The notes under the pieces were generated by a model that did not search any database, was not told the origin of the DNA, and was given only the letters and a program-made list of their open reading frames with translations. Shown here in pieces: positions 51,648 to 60,545 of a stretch of DNA of 64,000 nt (positions are counted from its first letter, which is position 1; each line of letters opens with the position of its first letter). The position numbers were made by a program, and so were the translations under genes. Source of the stretch: Sphingomonas sp. 35-24ZXX (GTDB taxonomy: Bacteria; Pseudomonadota; Alphaproteobacteria; Sphingomonadales; Sphingomonadaceae); NCBI RefSeq assembly GCF_000786215.1, contig NZ_JROG01000004.1:310001-374000 (forward strand), written 5' to 3'.

Positions 51648-53554
51648 TCGGGGAATGGCTGAGCTTTGATACGATGGCGGACCTGGCCCACGGCAATGCC
51701 GGCGAGTGGCTGGTCGATACGCTGATCGTCACCGCCGCGCTGATGGCGCTGGTGCTTGTGCTGCGCCGCCCCGTGGCCCGCCATTTCGGTGCGCAGATGG
51801 CGTATGCCTTGTGGGCGATCCCGCTGGCGCGGCTGTTCATGCCGCCGCTCACCCGCACGATCGAGATGCCGGTCAGCAAGCCCGCAGCGCCTGACAGCGT
51901 CGCCGCCGAAAGCCTGCTGATCCCGGTCGCCGATGCGGCTGTTCCAGCCGACGCGATGCCCGATCCGGGCCTGGTGCATGGCCTGCTGGCGGATGCGGAC
52001 TGGTTTGCGATCGGCGTGACGGTCTGGCTGTGCGGGGCAGCGATCTTCCTGATCGCCCAGCTTTCCACTTATCTGCAGAACCGGCGCGAACTGCTCGATG
52101 ATGCGGTCGAGGTCGCACGGATCGACGATATCCGCGTGATCGAGATCGCCGGGATTGCAGGGCCGTTCGCCTTCGGGCTGTGGCGGCGGTACATCGCGCT
52201 GCCGATCGGCTTTACCCGCGCCTACAACCCGATCGAGCGCGAACTGGCGCTGGCGCATGAACGCTCGCACCACCGCGCGGGCGATCTCTGGGCGAATTTC
52301 GCGGCGCTGGCGATGCTGTCGCTGCACTGGTTCAACCCGATCGCCTGGATGGCGTGGCGCGCGTTCCGCTTCGACCAAGAAGCCGCATGCGATGCGCGCG
52401 TTCTGCACCGGCGCAGCGCGGCCGAGCGGGTCGCCTATGCCCGCGCCATCGCCAAGGCGGCGACCGGCCACACGCTGGCCTTTGCCAGCCCGTTGAACCC
52501 CAAGGAAAAGATTGTCGAGCGGCTGAAGATCATGAAGCAGAGCGAAACCTCGCGCGCGCGCAAATGGCTGGGCGGGGGCCTGATTGGCACCGGGCTGGTC
52601 ACCGCAATGGCGATGACCGCCACGGTCAGCTATGCGGTGCAGCCGGTATCGCAGCCGGATGTTCCGGAAGCGCCGCTCCGCGCTGATGCGCCGGACAAGC
52701 CCGATGCGCCGGCATGGCCCGAGCCGGTCGAAGATGCCTGGGAGCCTGATGTTTCCAGCGCGCCGGTCACCCCGGTCGTCAAGGATGGCGTGTACATCTA
52801 CACCGTCAAGAGCGGCCCCAGGAACGTCGTGCTGCGGCTCGACCGTCCCGCTCGCCAGGTCGAGATCGACCGGATGGTGGCCGATGCCGAACGCTCGCGC
52901 GCCGATGCGGACCGTTCCATTGCCGATGCCGATCGTGCCGCGGCTCAGGCCGACCGTGCCGTCGCCGATGCAGACCGCGCGATGGCCGAGGCCGACCGTG
53001 CCGCTGCCGCCACCGAACGGCATGCCTTTGCCATGGACCGGGCAGCCCGGGCGCGCGCTTCGGCCAGTGACCGTGCCCATCGCGTCGTCGTCCGCACCGG
53101 TTCGCCCGACAATTATGTCATCGAGATGGGGAAGGGCCACAAGCTGCGCGTCCGGACCAGCGATTGCAACGGCAAGCCCAAGTCCGCCGCGTTCATGACG
53201 CACACCGAAACCAAGAACGGCAATGTCACGCGGACCAAGGTCGTTACGTGCGGCCAGGTGATGCCCAACGAGGCCGAAATCGCGGCGAACATCGAAAAGG
53301 GCATGGCCGAGGCGCGCCGCAGCATGGAAATCGCGCGCGCCGAAATCCGCAGCAACAAATGGCTGAGCGACGAGGATCGGGCCGAAGCGCTGCGCGGTCT
53401 GGATGAAGGCATGCGCGAGCTGCGCGCCGATCTCGCCGAGGCCAAGCGTGATCTGCGCCGGGACATGGAAGAGGCCCGCCGCGAGATGCGCGCCGTTCCC
53501 GCGCCGCCCGCACCCCCCGCCGCTCCCGCCGAACCGTCGTCTCGCCGCTGGTAA
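51644..53554 (+). CDS. BlaR1-like M56 membrane metalloprotease with a coiled-coil C-terminal region
   Basis: A 636-residue protein. Residues 1-300 are the BlaR1/MecR1-type M56 protease: transmembrane helices near 20-40, 48-66 and 120-145, the zinc motif His205-Glu-Arg-Ser-His209 (LAHERSHHRAGD), and DQEAACDARVL after it. A further transmembrane helix lies at about 308-331. The rest replaces the penicillin-binding sensor of BlaR1: a beta-rich segment (GVYIYTVKSGPRNVVLRLDR), an 8-unit heptad coiled coil (413-468), another beta-rich part with two Cys (SDCNGK, VVTCGQ) and a charged helical region (about 545-620). It likely senses envelope stress, not beta-lactams. Overlaps the blaI-like gene. Confidence 0.88.
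   Translation: MIGEWLSFDTMADLAHGNAGEWLVDTLIVTAALMALVLVLRRPVARHFGAQMAYALWAIPLARLFMPPLTRTIEMPVSKPAAPDSVAAESLLIPVADAAVPADAMPDPGLVHGLLADADWFAIGVTVWLCGAAIFLIAQLSTYLQNRRELLDDAVEVARIDDIRVIEIAGIAGPFAFGLWRRYIALPIGFTRAYNPIERELALAHERSHHRAGDLWANFAALAMLSLHWFNPIAWMAWRAFRFDQEAACDARVLHRRSAAERVAYARAIAKAATGHTLAFASPLNPKEKIVERLKIMKQSETSRARKWLGGGLIGTGLVTAMAMTATVSYAVQPVSQPDVPEAPLRADAPDKPDAPAWPEPVEDAWEPDVSSAPVTPVVKDGVYIYTVKSGPRNVVLRLDRPARQVEIDRMVADAERSRADADRSIADADRAAAQADRAVADADRAMAEADRAAAATERHAFAMDRAARARASASDRAHRVVVRTGSPDNYVIEMGKGHKLRVRTSDCNGKPKSAAFMTHTETKNGNVTRTKVVTCGQVMPNEAEIAANIEKGMAEARRSMEIARAEIRSNKWLSDEDRAEALRGLDEGMRELRADLAEAKRDLRRDMEEARREMRAVPAPPAPPAAPAEPSSRRW
52880..53047 (+). repeat. Eight 21-bp repeats encoding coiled-coil heptads
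   Basis: In-frame units encode ADAERSR, ADADRSI, ADADRAA, AQADRAV, ADADRAM, AEADRAA, AATERHA and FAMDRAA. The pattern has Arg or Asp-Arg at fixed positions and Ala elsewhere, giving an Ala-rich heptad coiled coil within the BlaR1-like protein. Confidence 0.88.
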
Positions 53555-53626
53555 GCTTGGGGGCGATCCCGCGCAATTTCGCGCTCGCCCCTTTCGCTTT
53601 GCATCGATCAATGCCACTTAGGTGCG

Positions 53627-54502
53627 ATGGAACTGCCTGCTGATCTTCCGACCGGCCTTGCCGAAACCATCGAACCTCTGGTGCGCCGCGTGCTCGCGGG
53701 CAACCCGTCCGCCTTCACCTTTACCGGCACCCAGACCTATGTCGTGGGCAATGGCGCCGATGTCGCGGTGATCGATCCGGGCCCGGCAGACCCTGCGCAT
53801 ATCGACGCGATCCTGGCCACGGTCGGCGACGCGTGCATCGCCGCGATCCTGTGCACGCACACGCACCGCGATCACAGCCCCGCCGCCGCTCCGCTCAAGG
53901 CACGGACCGGCGCGCCGATCATCGGTTGCGCGCCGCTGATCCTGTCCGACGATGGCCCGCGCTCTGACGAGGCGTTCGATACGACCTACGCGCCCGACCG
54001 GGTGCTCGCCGATGGCGAGAGCGTGGCGGGCGATGGCTGGACACTCGAAGCGGTCGCGACCCCCGGGCACACCAGCAACCATCTGTGCCTGGCTTTGGTG
54101 GAAAGCGGCGCGTTGTTCACCGGCGATCACGTGATGGGCTGGTCGACCAGCGTCATCTCGCCGCCCGATGGCGACATGGCCGCCTATATGGCGAGCCTCG
54201 CCAAGCTTCAGGAGCGCACCGACCGCATCTATTATCCCGCGCATGGTCCTGCTGTGGAAAACCCCGCGCAGTTGGTGCGCGGCATGATGGGGCATCGCAA
54301 GCAGCGCGAGCGGCAGGTGCTGCGCCAGCTCGAAGGCGGGCCGCAGGCGATTCCCGACATGGTGCCGCAGATGTACAAGGGGATCGATACCCGCCTGTAC
54401 GGCGCGGCTGGCCGATCGGTGCTGGCGCATCTGATCGATCTGGAAAACCGCGGCGCAGTGACCCGCGACGGCGATCTGTGGGTGCTCGCCGATGCCGCTT
54501 AG
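53627..54502 (+). CDS. MBL-fold metallo-hydrolase (LACTB2-like)
   Basis: A 291-residue metallo-beta-lactamase-fold hydrolase. The zinc motif is THTHRDHSP (His78, His80, Asp82, His83), with ATPGHTSNHLCL and FTGDHVMGW as the next metal sites and YYPAHGPAV later. After about residue 210 there is a winged-helix-like extension (HRKQRERQVLRQLEGG), as in LACTB2 and related nucleases or thioester hydrolases. Substrate unknown. The next gene overlaps it by 11 bases. The BlaI-like pair upstream is separate (72 bases). Confidence 0.9.
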   Translation: MELPADLPTGLAETIEPLVRRVLAGNPSAFTFTGTQTYVVGNGADVAVIDPGPADPAHIDAILATVGDACIAAILCTHTHRDHSPAAAPLKARTGAPIIGCAPLILSDDGPRSDEAFDTTYAPDRVLADGESVAGDGWTLEAVATPGHTSNHLCLALVESGALFTGDHVMGWSTSVISPPDGDMAAYMASLAKLQERTDRIYYPAHGPAVENPAQLVRGMMGHRKQRERQVLRQLEGGPQAIPDMVPQMYKGIDTRLYGAAGRSVLAHLIDLENRGAVTRDGDLWVLADAA

Positions 54503-55115
54503 GGGATCCACCGTCGGCTTGATGGTGGCAGGTGCGCTGGCCCTGGGGGCGGGTGGCACCTGGCTGGCATCGGGCCTGATCGAAAACGACAGCGAGGTTT
54601 CGGCCGAGGCGATGCTCGCCGGGTTCGAGCGGCAGAACAAGCTGGTCGTGCTGGTGGCGCAGGTCGTGCCCGTCGTCACCAACAAGGATCCGGGCTTTAT
54701 CGGCATGTTCGACAGCGAGCAGACCGCGATCATTCCGGCGACGGTCAGCTATTCGCTCAACATGGCGCAGCTGGGAGCCGATGCGATCGTCTGGAACGAG
54801 ACCGAGCGGCGGATGACGATCACTGCGCCGCCGGTGATGATCCAGCAGCCCAATCTTCAGGAGCAGCAGGCGCGCTATTATCGCGACGGGCTGTGGGTCA
54901 CCGGATCGAGCGTAGAGCGGCTGTTCAAGGCCAATTCGGCCAGCGCGCTGAAGCAGGCGCGCGCGCTGGCGCGCAATGAATCGCTGGTTGCCATCGCCCG
55001 GGCCAGCGCCCGCGACGCGATCGCGCGCAATGCGCGTGCGTATTTGAGCGGCGCGGGGATGGAAGATGCTGTAGTGACCGTGCGAATTGCCAACCAGGGA
55101 GCGAATCTGCAATGA
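54492..55115 (+). CDS. DUF4230 domain protein, membrane-anchored
   Basis: A 207-residue protein with an N-terminal transmembrane helix (about 8-27, [19 protein letters not shown]) and a periplasmic DUF4230 domain: [46 protein letters not shown] and the helical C-terminal half ([29 protein letters not shown]). Function unknown in the family. It overlaps the MBL-fold gene by 11 bases and the nadA start by ATGA, so the three are co-transcribed. Confidence 0.85.
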   Translation: MPLRGSTVGLMVAGALALGAGGTWLASGLIENDSEVSAEAMLAGFERQNKLVVLVAQVVPVVTNKDPGFIGMFDSEQTAIIPATVSYSLNMAQLGADAIVWNETERRMTITAPPVMIQQPNLQEQQARYYRDGLWVTGSSVERLFKANSASALKQARALARNESLVAIARASARDAIARNARAYLSGAGMEDAVVTVRIANQGANLQ

Positions 55116-56119
55116 CTGCCCAACCCCGTGAAAACCTGTCCGGCCTGGACCTGCGCGCCGAGATCGACCGGCTGCGCAAGGAACGGAACGCGGTGATCCT
55201 GGCGCATTATTACCAGAAGCCCGAAATCCAGGACATTGCCGATTTCGTCGGGGATTCGCTCGAGCTGTCGCGCATCGCGGCAGAAACCGACGCGGACGTC
55301 ATCGCCTTTTGCGGTGTGAAGTTCATGGCCGAAACCGCCAAGATCCTCAGCCCCGACAAGATCGTGGTGCTGCCCGACATGGACGCCGGCTGTTCGCTGG
55401 AGGACAGTTGCCCGCCCGACCAGTTTGCCGCGTTCCGCGCCGCGCACCCGGATCATATCGCGCTGACCTATATCAACTGCTCGACCGAGGTGAAGGCGCT
55501 GTCCGACATCATCGTCACGTCGTCGTCGGCAGAGAAGATCCTGTCGCAGATCCCCTTGGATCAGAAGATCATCTTCGGCCCTGACAAGCATCTGGGCGGC
55601 TATCTCAAGCGCAAGCTGGGTCGCGACATGCTGCTGTGGCCGGGCGTGTGCATCGTCCACGAAGCGTTCAGCGAGACCGAACTGCTCAAGCTCAAGGCGC
55701 TGCACCCCGATGCACCGGTGGCCGCGCACCCGGAATGCCCGGCGCATATCCTCGACCATGCCGACATGGTGGGATCGACCAGCGCGATCCTGAAGTTTGC
55801 CAAGGAAACCACCAGCGACACCGTGATCGTCGCCACAGAGCCGCACATCATCCACCAGATGGAAAAGGCGGTTCCGGAAAAGACCTTCATCGGTGCGCCG
55901 GGAGCGGACGGCAACTGCAACTGCAACATCTGCCCGTACATGGCGCTCAATACGATGGAAAAGCTCTACGTGGCGCTGCGCGATCTGACGCCGCGGATCG
56001 AGATGGATGAGGAACTGCGGCTCAACGCCAAGAAGTCGCTCGACCGGATGCTCGAAATGGCGAGCAGCACCGTGGGGCAAGGCGATCTGGGCCGCCCTGA
56101 TCTGGCGCATCAGGACTGA
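55112..56119 (+). CDS. nadA: Quinolinate synthase A
   Basis: A 335-residue [4Fe-4S] enzyme that condenses iminoaspartate and dihydroxyacetone phosphate to quinolinate in NAD synthesis. [28 protein letters not shown] is the NadA signature. Cluster cysteines are in [23 protein letters not shown] and [15 protein letters not shown]. Its ATG overlaps the DUF4230 stop. nadB and nadC are not in the window. Confidence 0.95.
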   Translation: MTAQPRENLSGLDLRAEIDRLRKERNAVILAHYYQKPEIQDIADFVGDSLELSRIAAETDADVIAFCGVKFMAETAKILSPDKIVVLPDMDAGCSLEDSCPPDQFAAFRAAHPDHIALTYINCSTEVKALSDIIVTSSSAEKILSQIPLDQKIIFGPDKHLGGYLKRKLGRDMLLWPGVCIVHEAFSETELLKLKALHPDAPVAAHPECPAHILDHADMVGSTSAILKFAKETTSDTVIVATEPHIIHQMEKAVPEKTFIGAPGADGNCNCNICPYMALNTMEKLYVALRDLTPRIEMDEELRLNAKKSLDRMLEMASSTVGQGDLGRPDLAHQD

Positions 56120-56123
56120 ATGA

Positions 56124-56747
56124 TCAGCCCTTCGGGGCTGAGTGCACCGCATTGCGCCCCGCCATCGCCGCATAAAAGGCGAAGGCGGGGGCCATGTCCT
56201 TTTCATAGTCTCCGGTCGGGTGGATCACAGGGCCAAGCCCTGCGCGACGATTGCCGTAGTCCATGAACCCGCAGACGATCGGCACGCCCGCGCCATGCGC
56301 GATGCGATAGAAGCCGGTGCGCCAGGCGGTGACGGCCTTGCGCGTGCCTTCGGGGGCAATGGTCAGGATGAAGTCTTCGCGCGCGCGAAATTCGGCGACC
56401 ATCTGCTGCACCATGTCGCCCGCCGCGCTGCGATCGACCGGGACGCCGCCCATCTGCCGCATGAAGGTGCCGAACGGCCAGCGGAACAGCGAGGTCTTGG
56501 CCATGAAATGCGTCTGCAGCCCCAGTTCGCGGGTGACGCCCATGTAGTTCGGAAAATCCCAGTTGCTGGTGTGCGGCACGGCAATGATGATGTAGCGGCG
56601 ATCGGGCGGCGGCGTGCCGACGGCGGTAAAGCGGTGGCGGCGATAGATGAACATCATCAGCGCATAGAGCGCGCGCGCTGCCCAGCCGAGATGCGCCGTC
56701 GCAGGTTCAAGCGACCGCTTCGGCGCAGGCTGGCTTGCATTCATCAT
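56124..56747 (-). CDS. 1-acyl-sn-glycerol-3-phosphate acyltransferase-like protein
   Basis: A 207-residue PlsC-superfamily acyltransferase. The catalytic H-x4-D is in PHTSNWDFPNYM, with AKTSLFRWPFGTFMRQMGGVPVDRS as motif II and IAPEGTR as motif III. A hydrophobic segment at about 26-36 (ALYALMMFIY) can anchor it to the membrane. This shorter HTSNWD type acts on lysophospholipids or related lipids; the exact acceptor is not clear. Convergent with nadA, 4 bases apart. Confidence 0.88.
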   Translation of the reverse strand: MMNASQPAPKRSLEPATAHLGWAARALYALMMFIYRRHRFTAVGTPPPDRRYIIIAVPHTSNWDFPNYMGVTRELGLQTHFMAKTSLFRWPFGTFMRQMGGVPVDRSAAGDMVQQMVAEFRAREDFILTIAPEGTRKAVTAWRTGFYRIAHGAGVPIVCGFMDYGNRRAGLGPVIHPTGDYEKDMAPAFAFYAAMAGRNAVHSAPKG

Positions 56748-56874
56748 CCGTCCCCCACGCAGGGGCTATCCCAGGGCCTGATAGCCGGGCGCCGCTGTCA
56801 TCGCGTTGCCTGATGGCGTAAAGCCCTGGCAAGATCAATTGCCGTTACGGCAGGCCTTGTGATCTTTCGCCCGA

Positions 56875-57288
56875 TCAGCGCGGGGTCTGTCGGCGGCGCC
56901 ACGGCCAGTCTGTCACGCCGCCCACCCACAGCGCCCACCAGATGATGACCGGTTGAAGCAGCAGGCGCGGGCCGTGATAGCTCCACGGCAGGGTGCGCCC
57001 GCCCACCGCGATGTCGTTCAGCGCATGGTTGATGTTGGCGGGCCAGACGCACAGCGCATACAGCGCCAGGCCGATGCCGGCCGCATGACGCAGCCGCGGC
57101 ACCATCAGCCCGATCGCGCCTGCGATCTCGGCCACCCCGGTCCAGAAGACGACGGCTTCGGGAAAAGGCACCCAGGCGGGCGTGATCGCCAGAAATCCGC
57201 CGGGTGAGCGGATGTGGATGACGCCCGCAGCGAAATAGATCAGCGCCAGCAGCCAGCGAAAGCCCGTGCGTGTTGCCGATTGCCGCAT
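56875..57288 (-). CDS. DoxX-like membrane protein
   Basis: A 137-residue protein with four transmembrane helices. FRWLLALIYFAAGVIHIRSPGGFLAITPAWVPFPEAVVFWTG followed by EIAGAIGLMVPRLRHAAGIGLALYA is the DoxX family pattern. Its role is unknown; some members are linked to redox stress. I choose ATG 57288 (MRQSATRTGFRW), 10 bases after the PhnA-like stop, so the two are probably co-transcribed. Confidence 0.85.
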   Translation of the reverse strand: MRQSATRTGFRWLLALIYFAAGVIHIRSPGGFLAITPAWVPFPEAVVFWTGVAEIAGAIGLMVPRLRHAAGIGLALYALCVWPANINHALNDIAVGGRTLPWSYHGPRLLLQPVIIWWALWVGGVTDWPWRRRQTPR

Positions 57289-57298
57289 GTCCGGTGCG

Positions 57299-57610
57299 CT
57301 AGCGCTTGCGGACGAACTCGGCGCGCAGCACCAGGCCCTTGATGCCGTCGAAACGGCAATCGATCTCCTGCGCATCGCCGGTCAGCCGGATCGACTTGAT
57401 CAGCGTGCCGCGCTTGAGCGTCTGGCCCGCACCCTTGACCTTGAGGTCCTTGATCAGGGTGACCTGGTCGCCATCGGCGAGCAGATTGCCCACCGAATCG
57501 CGCACCTCGACCGCATCGTCCGATGCAGCAGCGGGGGTGGCATCGCCAGGGGCGACCCATTCACCCGTGGCTTCGTCATAGACATATTCGTCGCTATCGC
57601 CGGTCTGCAT
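57299..57610 (-). CDS. PhnA/YjdM-like protein lacking the zinc ribbon
   Basis: A 103-residue protein. The C-terminal domain (about 37-103: VRDSVGNLLADGDQVTLIKDLKVKG, LKRGTLIKSIRL, EIDCRFDGIKGLVLRAEFVRKR) is a clear PhnA/YjdM domain. The N-terminal zinc ribbon of E. coli PhnA with two CxxC pairs is replaced by an acidic stretch without cysteines (DSDEYVYDEATGEWVAPGDA). The name PhnA does not imply phosphonate use; function is unknown. It is followed by the DoxX-like gene and preceded by a 42-residue gene. Confidence 0.87.
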   Translation of the reverse strand: MQTGDSDEYVYDEATGEWVAPGDATPAAASDDAVEVRDSVGNLLADGDQVTLIKDLKVKGAGQTLKRGTLIKSIRLTGDAQEIDCRFDGIKGLVLRAEFVRKR

Positions 57611-57620
57611 GCGGACTGTC

Positions 57621-57749
57621 TCAGCTCTTCAGCGTGACGATGGAAAGCCCGCCGGGCTTGGTCGTCGGGTTGGATGCGTTCTGCGGCTTGGGCTTTTCCG
57701 CCTTGGGCTTGCGGGTCTCGCGGTTCGATTTCTTCTGGCCTTTTGCCAT
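57621..57749 (-). CDS. Small basic conserved protein (42 residues)
   Basis: A 42-residue, Lys-rich protein beginning MAKGQKKSNRETRKPKAEKP and ending GGLSIVTLKS. An AAGGA site stands 7 bases before the ATG. I recall similar MAKGQ-KSN-E-RKPK proteins in many alphaproteobacteria, all of unknown function. Positive charge suggests RNA or ribosome binding, which is inference. It lies 10 bases before the PhnA-like gene on the same strand. Confidence 0.72.
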   Translation of the reverse strand: MAKGQKKSNRETRKPKAEKPKPQNASNPTTKPGGLSIVTLKS

Positions 57750-57831
57750 GGTCTGTTCCTTGTCCAGGCCCAGCGCCCGGGAACCAGCTATAGCCGCACC
57801 GGGCCCGGAAAGCGCCTGAATTCGGTTGCCG

Positions 57832-58443
57832 TCACCAGCCCCAGGGCGCAGGCGGCGTCGTCACCGGCTGCGTGAGGTCGAACTCGACGCGGAAATTGCG
57901 CGCATCGGGCCCATCAGGACGGTACAGGCCATAGGCATAGAGGCTGTCGCCGATCTCCACCTTCCAGCGATTGGTCACCGACTTGCCAAGACCGGCAGCG
58001 CGGAACATCGCGATGCTTTCTCCATCCACCGGAAACTCCTGCTGCTGCGCGGTGCCCCGCGTCGCAGTATCGCCGCCATATTGGGTGACCTTGTCGATGC
58101 TGCCATCGGCGTGGCGATGATCGTGCTTGAGCCTGAGACCTGCGCCGGTGCGCGTGATCACCCAGGTGCGCGACCGGTCCCAGCCGCCATCCGCCGTCCC
58201 GACATGGAACGGGATCTCGACGCGATCGGCGCTGCAGCTGCGGAAATGGACGATCATCGGCTTGCCCGCCAGATCGGCATCGGCAGCATCGCTGCTCACC
58301 AGCCGCCCCGCATAGGCCTTGCCGCAATGCTGCGCGAGGTTGGCCAGAAAGGAGGCTTGAGGGTCATCGGGCGCCGGCGCGGCGCATGCGGTCAGCAGCA
58401 CGGGCAGGGCGAGGGCGATCGTGTATCGGAAGGCGTGGGTCAT
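57832..58443 (-). CDS. Lipoprotein of unknown function
   Basis: A 203-residue predicted lipoprotein. The signal peptide ends in the lipobox LLTAC with Cys20; the residue after it is Ala, which suits outer membrane transfer. The mature part is beta-rich, with two more cysteines (AQHCGKAY and FRSCSAD) and repeats of short strands (TWVITRTGAGLRLKHDHRHADG). No known family is recognised. I use ATG 58443, since it begins the signal peptide. Confidence 0.8.
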   Translation of the reverse strand: MTHAFRYTIALALPVLLTACAAPAPDDPQASFLANLAQHCGKAYAGRLVSSDAADADLAGKPMIVHFRSCSADRVEIPFHVGTADGGWDRSRTWVITRTGAGLRLKHDHRHADGSIDKVTQYGGDTATRGTAQQQEFPVDGESIAMFRAAGLGKSVTNRWKVEIGDSLYAYGLYRPDGPDARNFRVEFDLTQPVTTPPAPWGW

Positions 58444-58625
58444 CGGCCCAGCGTGGCGCAAAGCTGCCAGCCTGTCGAGCGCCCGTGCGCACGCTTCGGC
58501 GCCCGCGAAAATAATCGTTGCGGCCCGGTCATTGGGCGATATCACTGCAGAAGGGGTCGCACACATCCCCGGCATCGGCGGCCTATGGCGCTTTTCCCGG
58601 ACAGTTCGAGAAGGAATAGCCTGAC

Positions 58626-59060
58626 ATGGTTCGCACTCTTGCCGCGCGATTGGCCGCCAGCATCGTCCCTGCCGCCCTGATCCTTGCTCCGGCCCAGGCA
58701 CAAGAGGCCGCCGCCGAAGGCCAGATGAGCGCCGAGGAAATCTATCAGATCATGATCGCCTGCACCGCCTATTCGACGCTCGCCGCGCAAATGGCGGGCG
58801 AAGAGGCGACCGGCCCCAATCGTGATCTCAGCGCGCGCTTCACCCGCGCGAGCATCATCATGGAGCCCCAGCAGAGCGCCGAGAATGTCGATTCTGCGGT
58901 GTCCGGCGCGGTCGGCGCAATGATCATCCGGCAGATGGACAAGAGCAAGAAGGCCGAAACCGACGCCGATTTCGCGACGCTCGATGCCAGCTGCAAGCAG
59001 ATCGACACCAACATCCTGACCCCGCTGCTCGCCGAGATCGAAGCCAACGCGGGGAAGTAG
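58626..59060 (+). CDS. Secreted helical protein of unknown function
   Basis: A 144-residue exported protein. Signal peptide residues 1-25 (cleavage after AQA). The mature protein is mainly helical and acidic (SAEEIYQIMIACTAYSTLAAQMAGEE; ENVDSAVSGAVGAMIIRQMDKSKK), with two cysteines (IACTAY, DASCKQ) that may pair. No family recognised. Convergent with nth, 41 bases apart. Confidence 0.72.
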   Translation: MVRTLAARLAASIVPAALILAPAQAQEAAAEGQMSAEEIYQIMIACTAYSTLAAQMAGEEATGPNRDLSARFTRASIIMEPQQSAENVDSAVSGAVGAMIIRQMDKSKKAETDADFATLDASCKQIDTNILTPLLAEIEANAGK

Positions 59061-59100
59061 GCGCGCACCCCCTTGGGCCCCAGCCTGCGCAGCGGACCGG

Positions 59101-59844
59101 CTATTCTGGAACCGCCGGTATCGGCTTTGCGACCTTGACCCGCTTCTTGCGCGCAGGCGCGGGCTTGTTGGCGCGGTGCTTTTTCGCGGCCTTGGGCACG
59201 GGGGCATCGGGTCCTTCGGGCTTGGGCTTGAACCGGCACAGATCTGCCACCGGGCAGCGCCAGCATTCGGGGCAGCGCGCCTTGCAGATATAGCGGCCAT
59301 GCAGGATCAGCCAGTGATGGCCATGCACGCGGAACGGCCCCGGCGTGCCCTTGTCGAGGGCCTTCTCGACATCGTTCACGGTGCGCCCGGGTGCCAAGCC
59401 CGTACGGTTGCCGACGCGGAAGATATGGGTGTCGACGGCGAAGGTCTCTGCGCCGAAAGCGGCGTTGAGCACGACATTCGCGGTCTTGCGCCCGACGCCG
59501 GGCAGCGCCGTCAGCGCGTCGCGATCATCGGGAACCTCGCCCGCGTGGCGCTCGATCAGCGCCTGAGACAGCGCGATGACGTTCTTGGCCTTGCTGTTGA
59601 ACAGGCCGATGGTGCGGATGTGCTGTTTCAGCCCGTCTTCGCCCAGGTCGACCATCTGCTGCGGCGTCTTGACCGCCTCGAACAGCGCGCGCGTTGCCTT
59701 GTTGACGCCGACATCGGTCGCTTGCGCCGAAAGCACGACCGCAACCAGCAGCTGAAAATGGTTTCCATATTCCAGTTCGGTCACCGGCGCGGGGTTGGTC
59801 TCGGCGAGGCGGCGGTAGAATTCGAAGGTGTCTGCCTTGTTCAT
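59101..59844 (-). CDS. nth: Endonuclease III
   Basis: A 247-residue DNA glycosylase/AP lyase for oxidised pyrimidines. The helix-hairpin-helix LPGVGRKTANVVL carries catalytic Lys120; Asp138 is in VDTHIFRVGNR. The [4Fe-4S] motif C-x6-C-x2-C-x5-C is Cys187, Cys194, Cys197 and Cys203, with an extra Cys191. The last ~40 residues are a Lys/Pro/Ala-rich tail (PKAAKKHRANKPAPARKKRVKV), which is longer than in E. coli (211 total) and may help DNA binding. ATG overlaps the racemase stop (ATGA). Confidence 0.95.
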   Translation of the reverse strand: MNKADTFEFYRRLAETNPAPVTELEYGNHFQLLVAVVLSAQATDVGVNKATRALFEAVKTPQQMVDLGEDGLKQHIRTIGLFNSKAKNVIALSQALIERHAGEVPDDRDALTALPGVGRKTANVVLNAAFGAETFAVDTHIFRVGNRTGLAPGRTVNDVEKALDKGTPGPFRVHGHHWLILHGRYICKARCPECWRCPVADLCRFKPKPEGPDAPVPKAAKKHRANKPAPARKKRVKVAKPIPAVPE

Positions 59845-60545
59845 GCGCCGCCTTCTGCCAGAGCGGCCTCCACCGCGGCAAGAGCGTGCAGCGTGGTGGT
59901 GTCGAACAACGGCACCGGGCTGTCTTGCTGGCTGACCAGCAGCATGATCTCGGTACAGCCCAGGATGATCGCCTGCGCGCCGCGATCGGCCAGCCGCTGG
60001 ATGATGGCACGATAGATGTCGCGCGAGGGCGCGGCGATGATGCCGCGCACCAGCTCGTCATAGATGATGCGATGGATCTCGCGCCTGTCATCGGCATCGG
60101 GGGTGATTACATCCAGGCCGAAATGGTCGTGCAGCCGGTCGCGCAGAAAGGGCTGCTCCATGGTGAAGGCGGTGCCCAGCAGCCCCACGCTGCCGATCCC
60201 TTGACCGGCGATCGCGCGCCCGACCGGATCGGCAATATGCAGCAGCGGGATGGTGATGGCGGCCTGCACCGCATCGGCCATCCGGTGCATGGTGTTGGTG
60301 CAGATCACCAGCAGCTGCGCGCCGCCGCTTTCGACCTGCCTGGCAGCGGTGATCATCCGTTCGGTGAGCGCATCCCAGTCGCCTGCATGCTGGAGCGCCT
60401 CGATATCGGCAAAGTCGACCGAGACCATCACGCTCGCTGCGCTGTGCGTTCCGCCGAGACGGCGGCGCGCTTCCTCGTTGATCAGGCGGTAGTAGTGGGC
60501 TGAGCTTTCCCAGCTCATCCCGCCGATGAGACCGATGGTGCGCAT
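59841..60545 (-). CDS. Aspartate/glutamate racemase family protein
   Basis: A 234-residue cofactor-independent amino acid racemase. TIGLIGGMSWESSAHYYRLINEE is the aspartate racemase-type start; the two catalytic cysteines are in LLVICTNTMHR (about 83) and IILGCTEIMLL (about 194). It may be YgeA-like with broad specificity. I use ATG 60545 (MRTIGLIGG), which touches the stop of the protease gene. It overlaps nth by ATGA. Confidence 0.9.
   Translation of the reverse strand: MRTIGLIGGMSWESSAHYYRLINEEARRRLGGTHSAASVMVSVDFADIEALQHAGDWDALTERMITAARQVESGGAQLLVICTNTMHRMADAVQAAITIPLLHIADPVGRAIAGQGIGSVGLLGTAFTMEQPFLRDRLHDHFGLDVITPDADDRREIHRIIYDELVRGIIAAPSRDIYRAIIQRLADRGAQAIILGCTEIMLLVSQQDSPVPLFDTTTLHALAAVEAALAEGGA

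Noticed and set aside
51276-54502. Beta-lactam resistance island (BlaI, BlaR1, metallo-beta-lactamase)
   Set aside because: The BlaR1-like protein lacks a penicillin-binding sensor and the MBL-fold enzyme is of the LACTB2-like type with a C-terminal extension, separated by 72 bases; resistance is not supported.
57299-57610. Phosphonoacetate hydrolase annotation for the PhnA-like gene
   Set aside because: The YjdM/PhnA domain family is different from the phosphonoacetate hydrolase also called PhnA; no hydrolase motifs and no phn genes are present.
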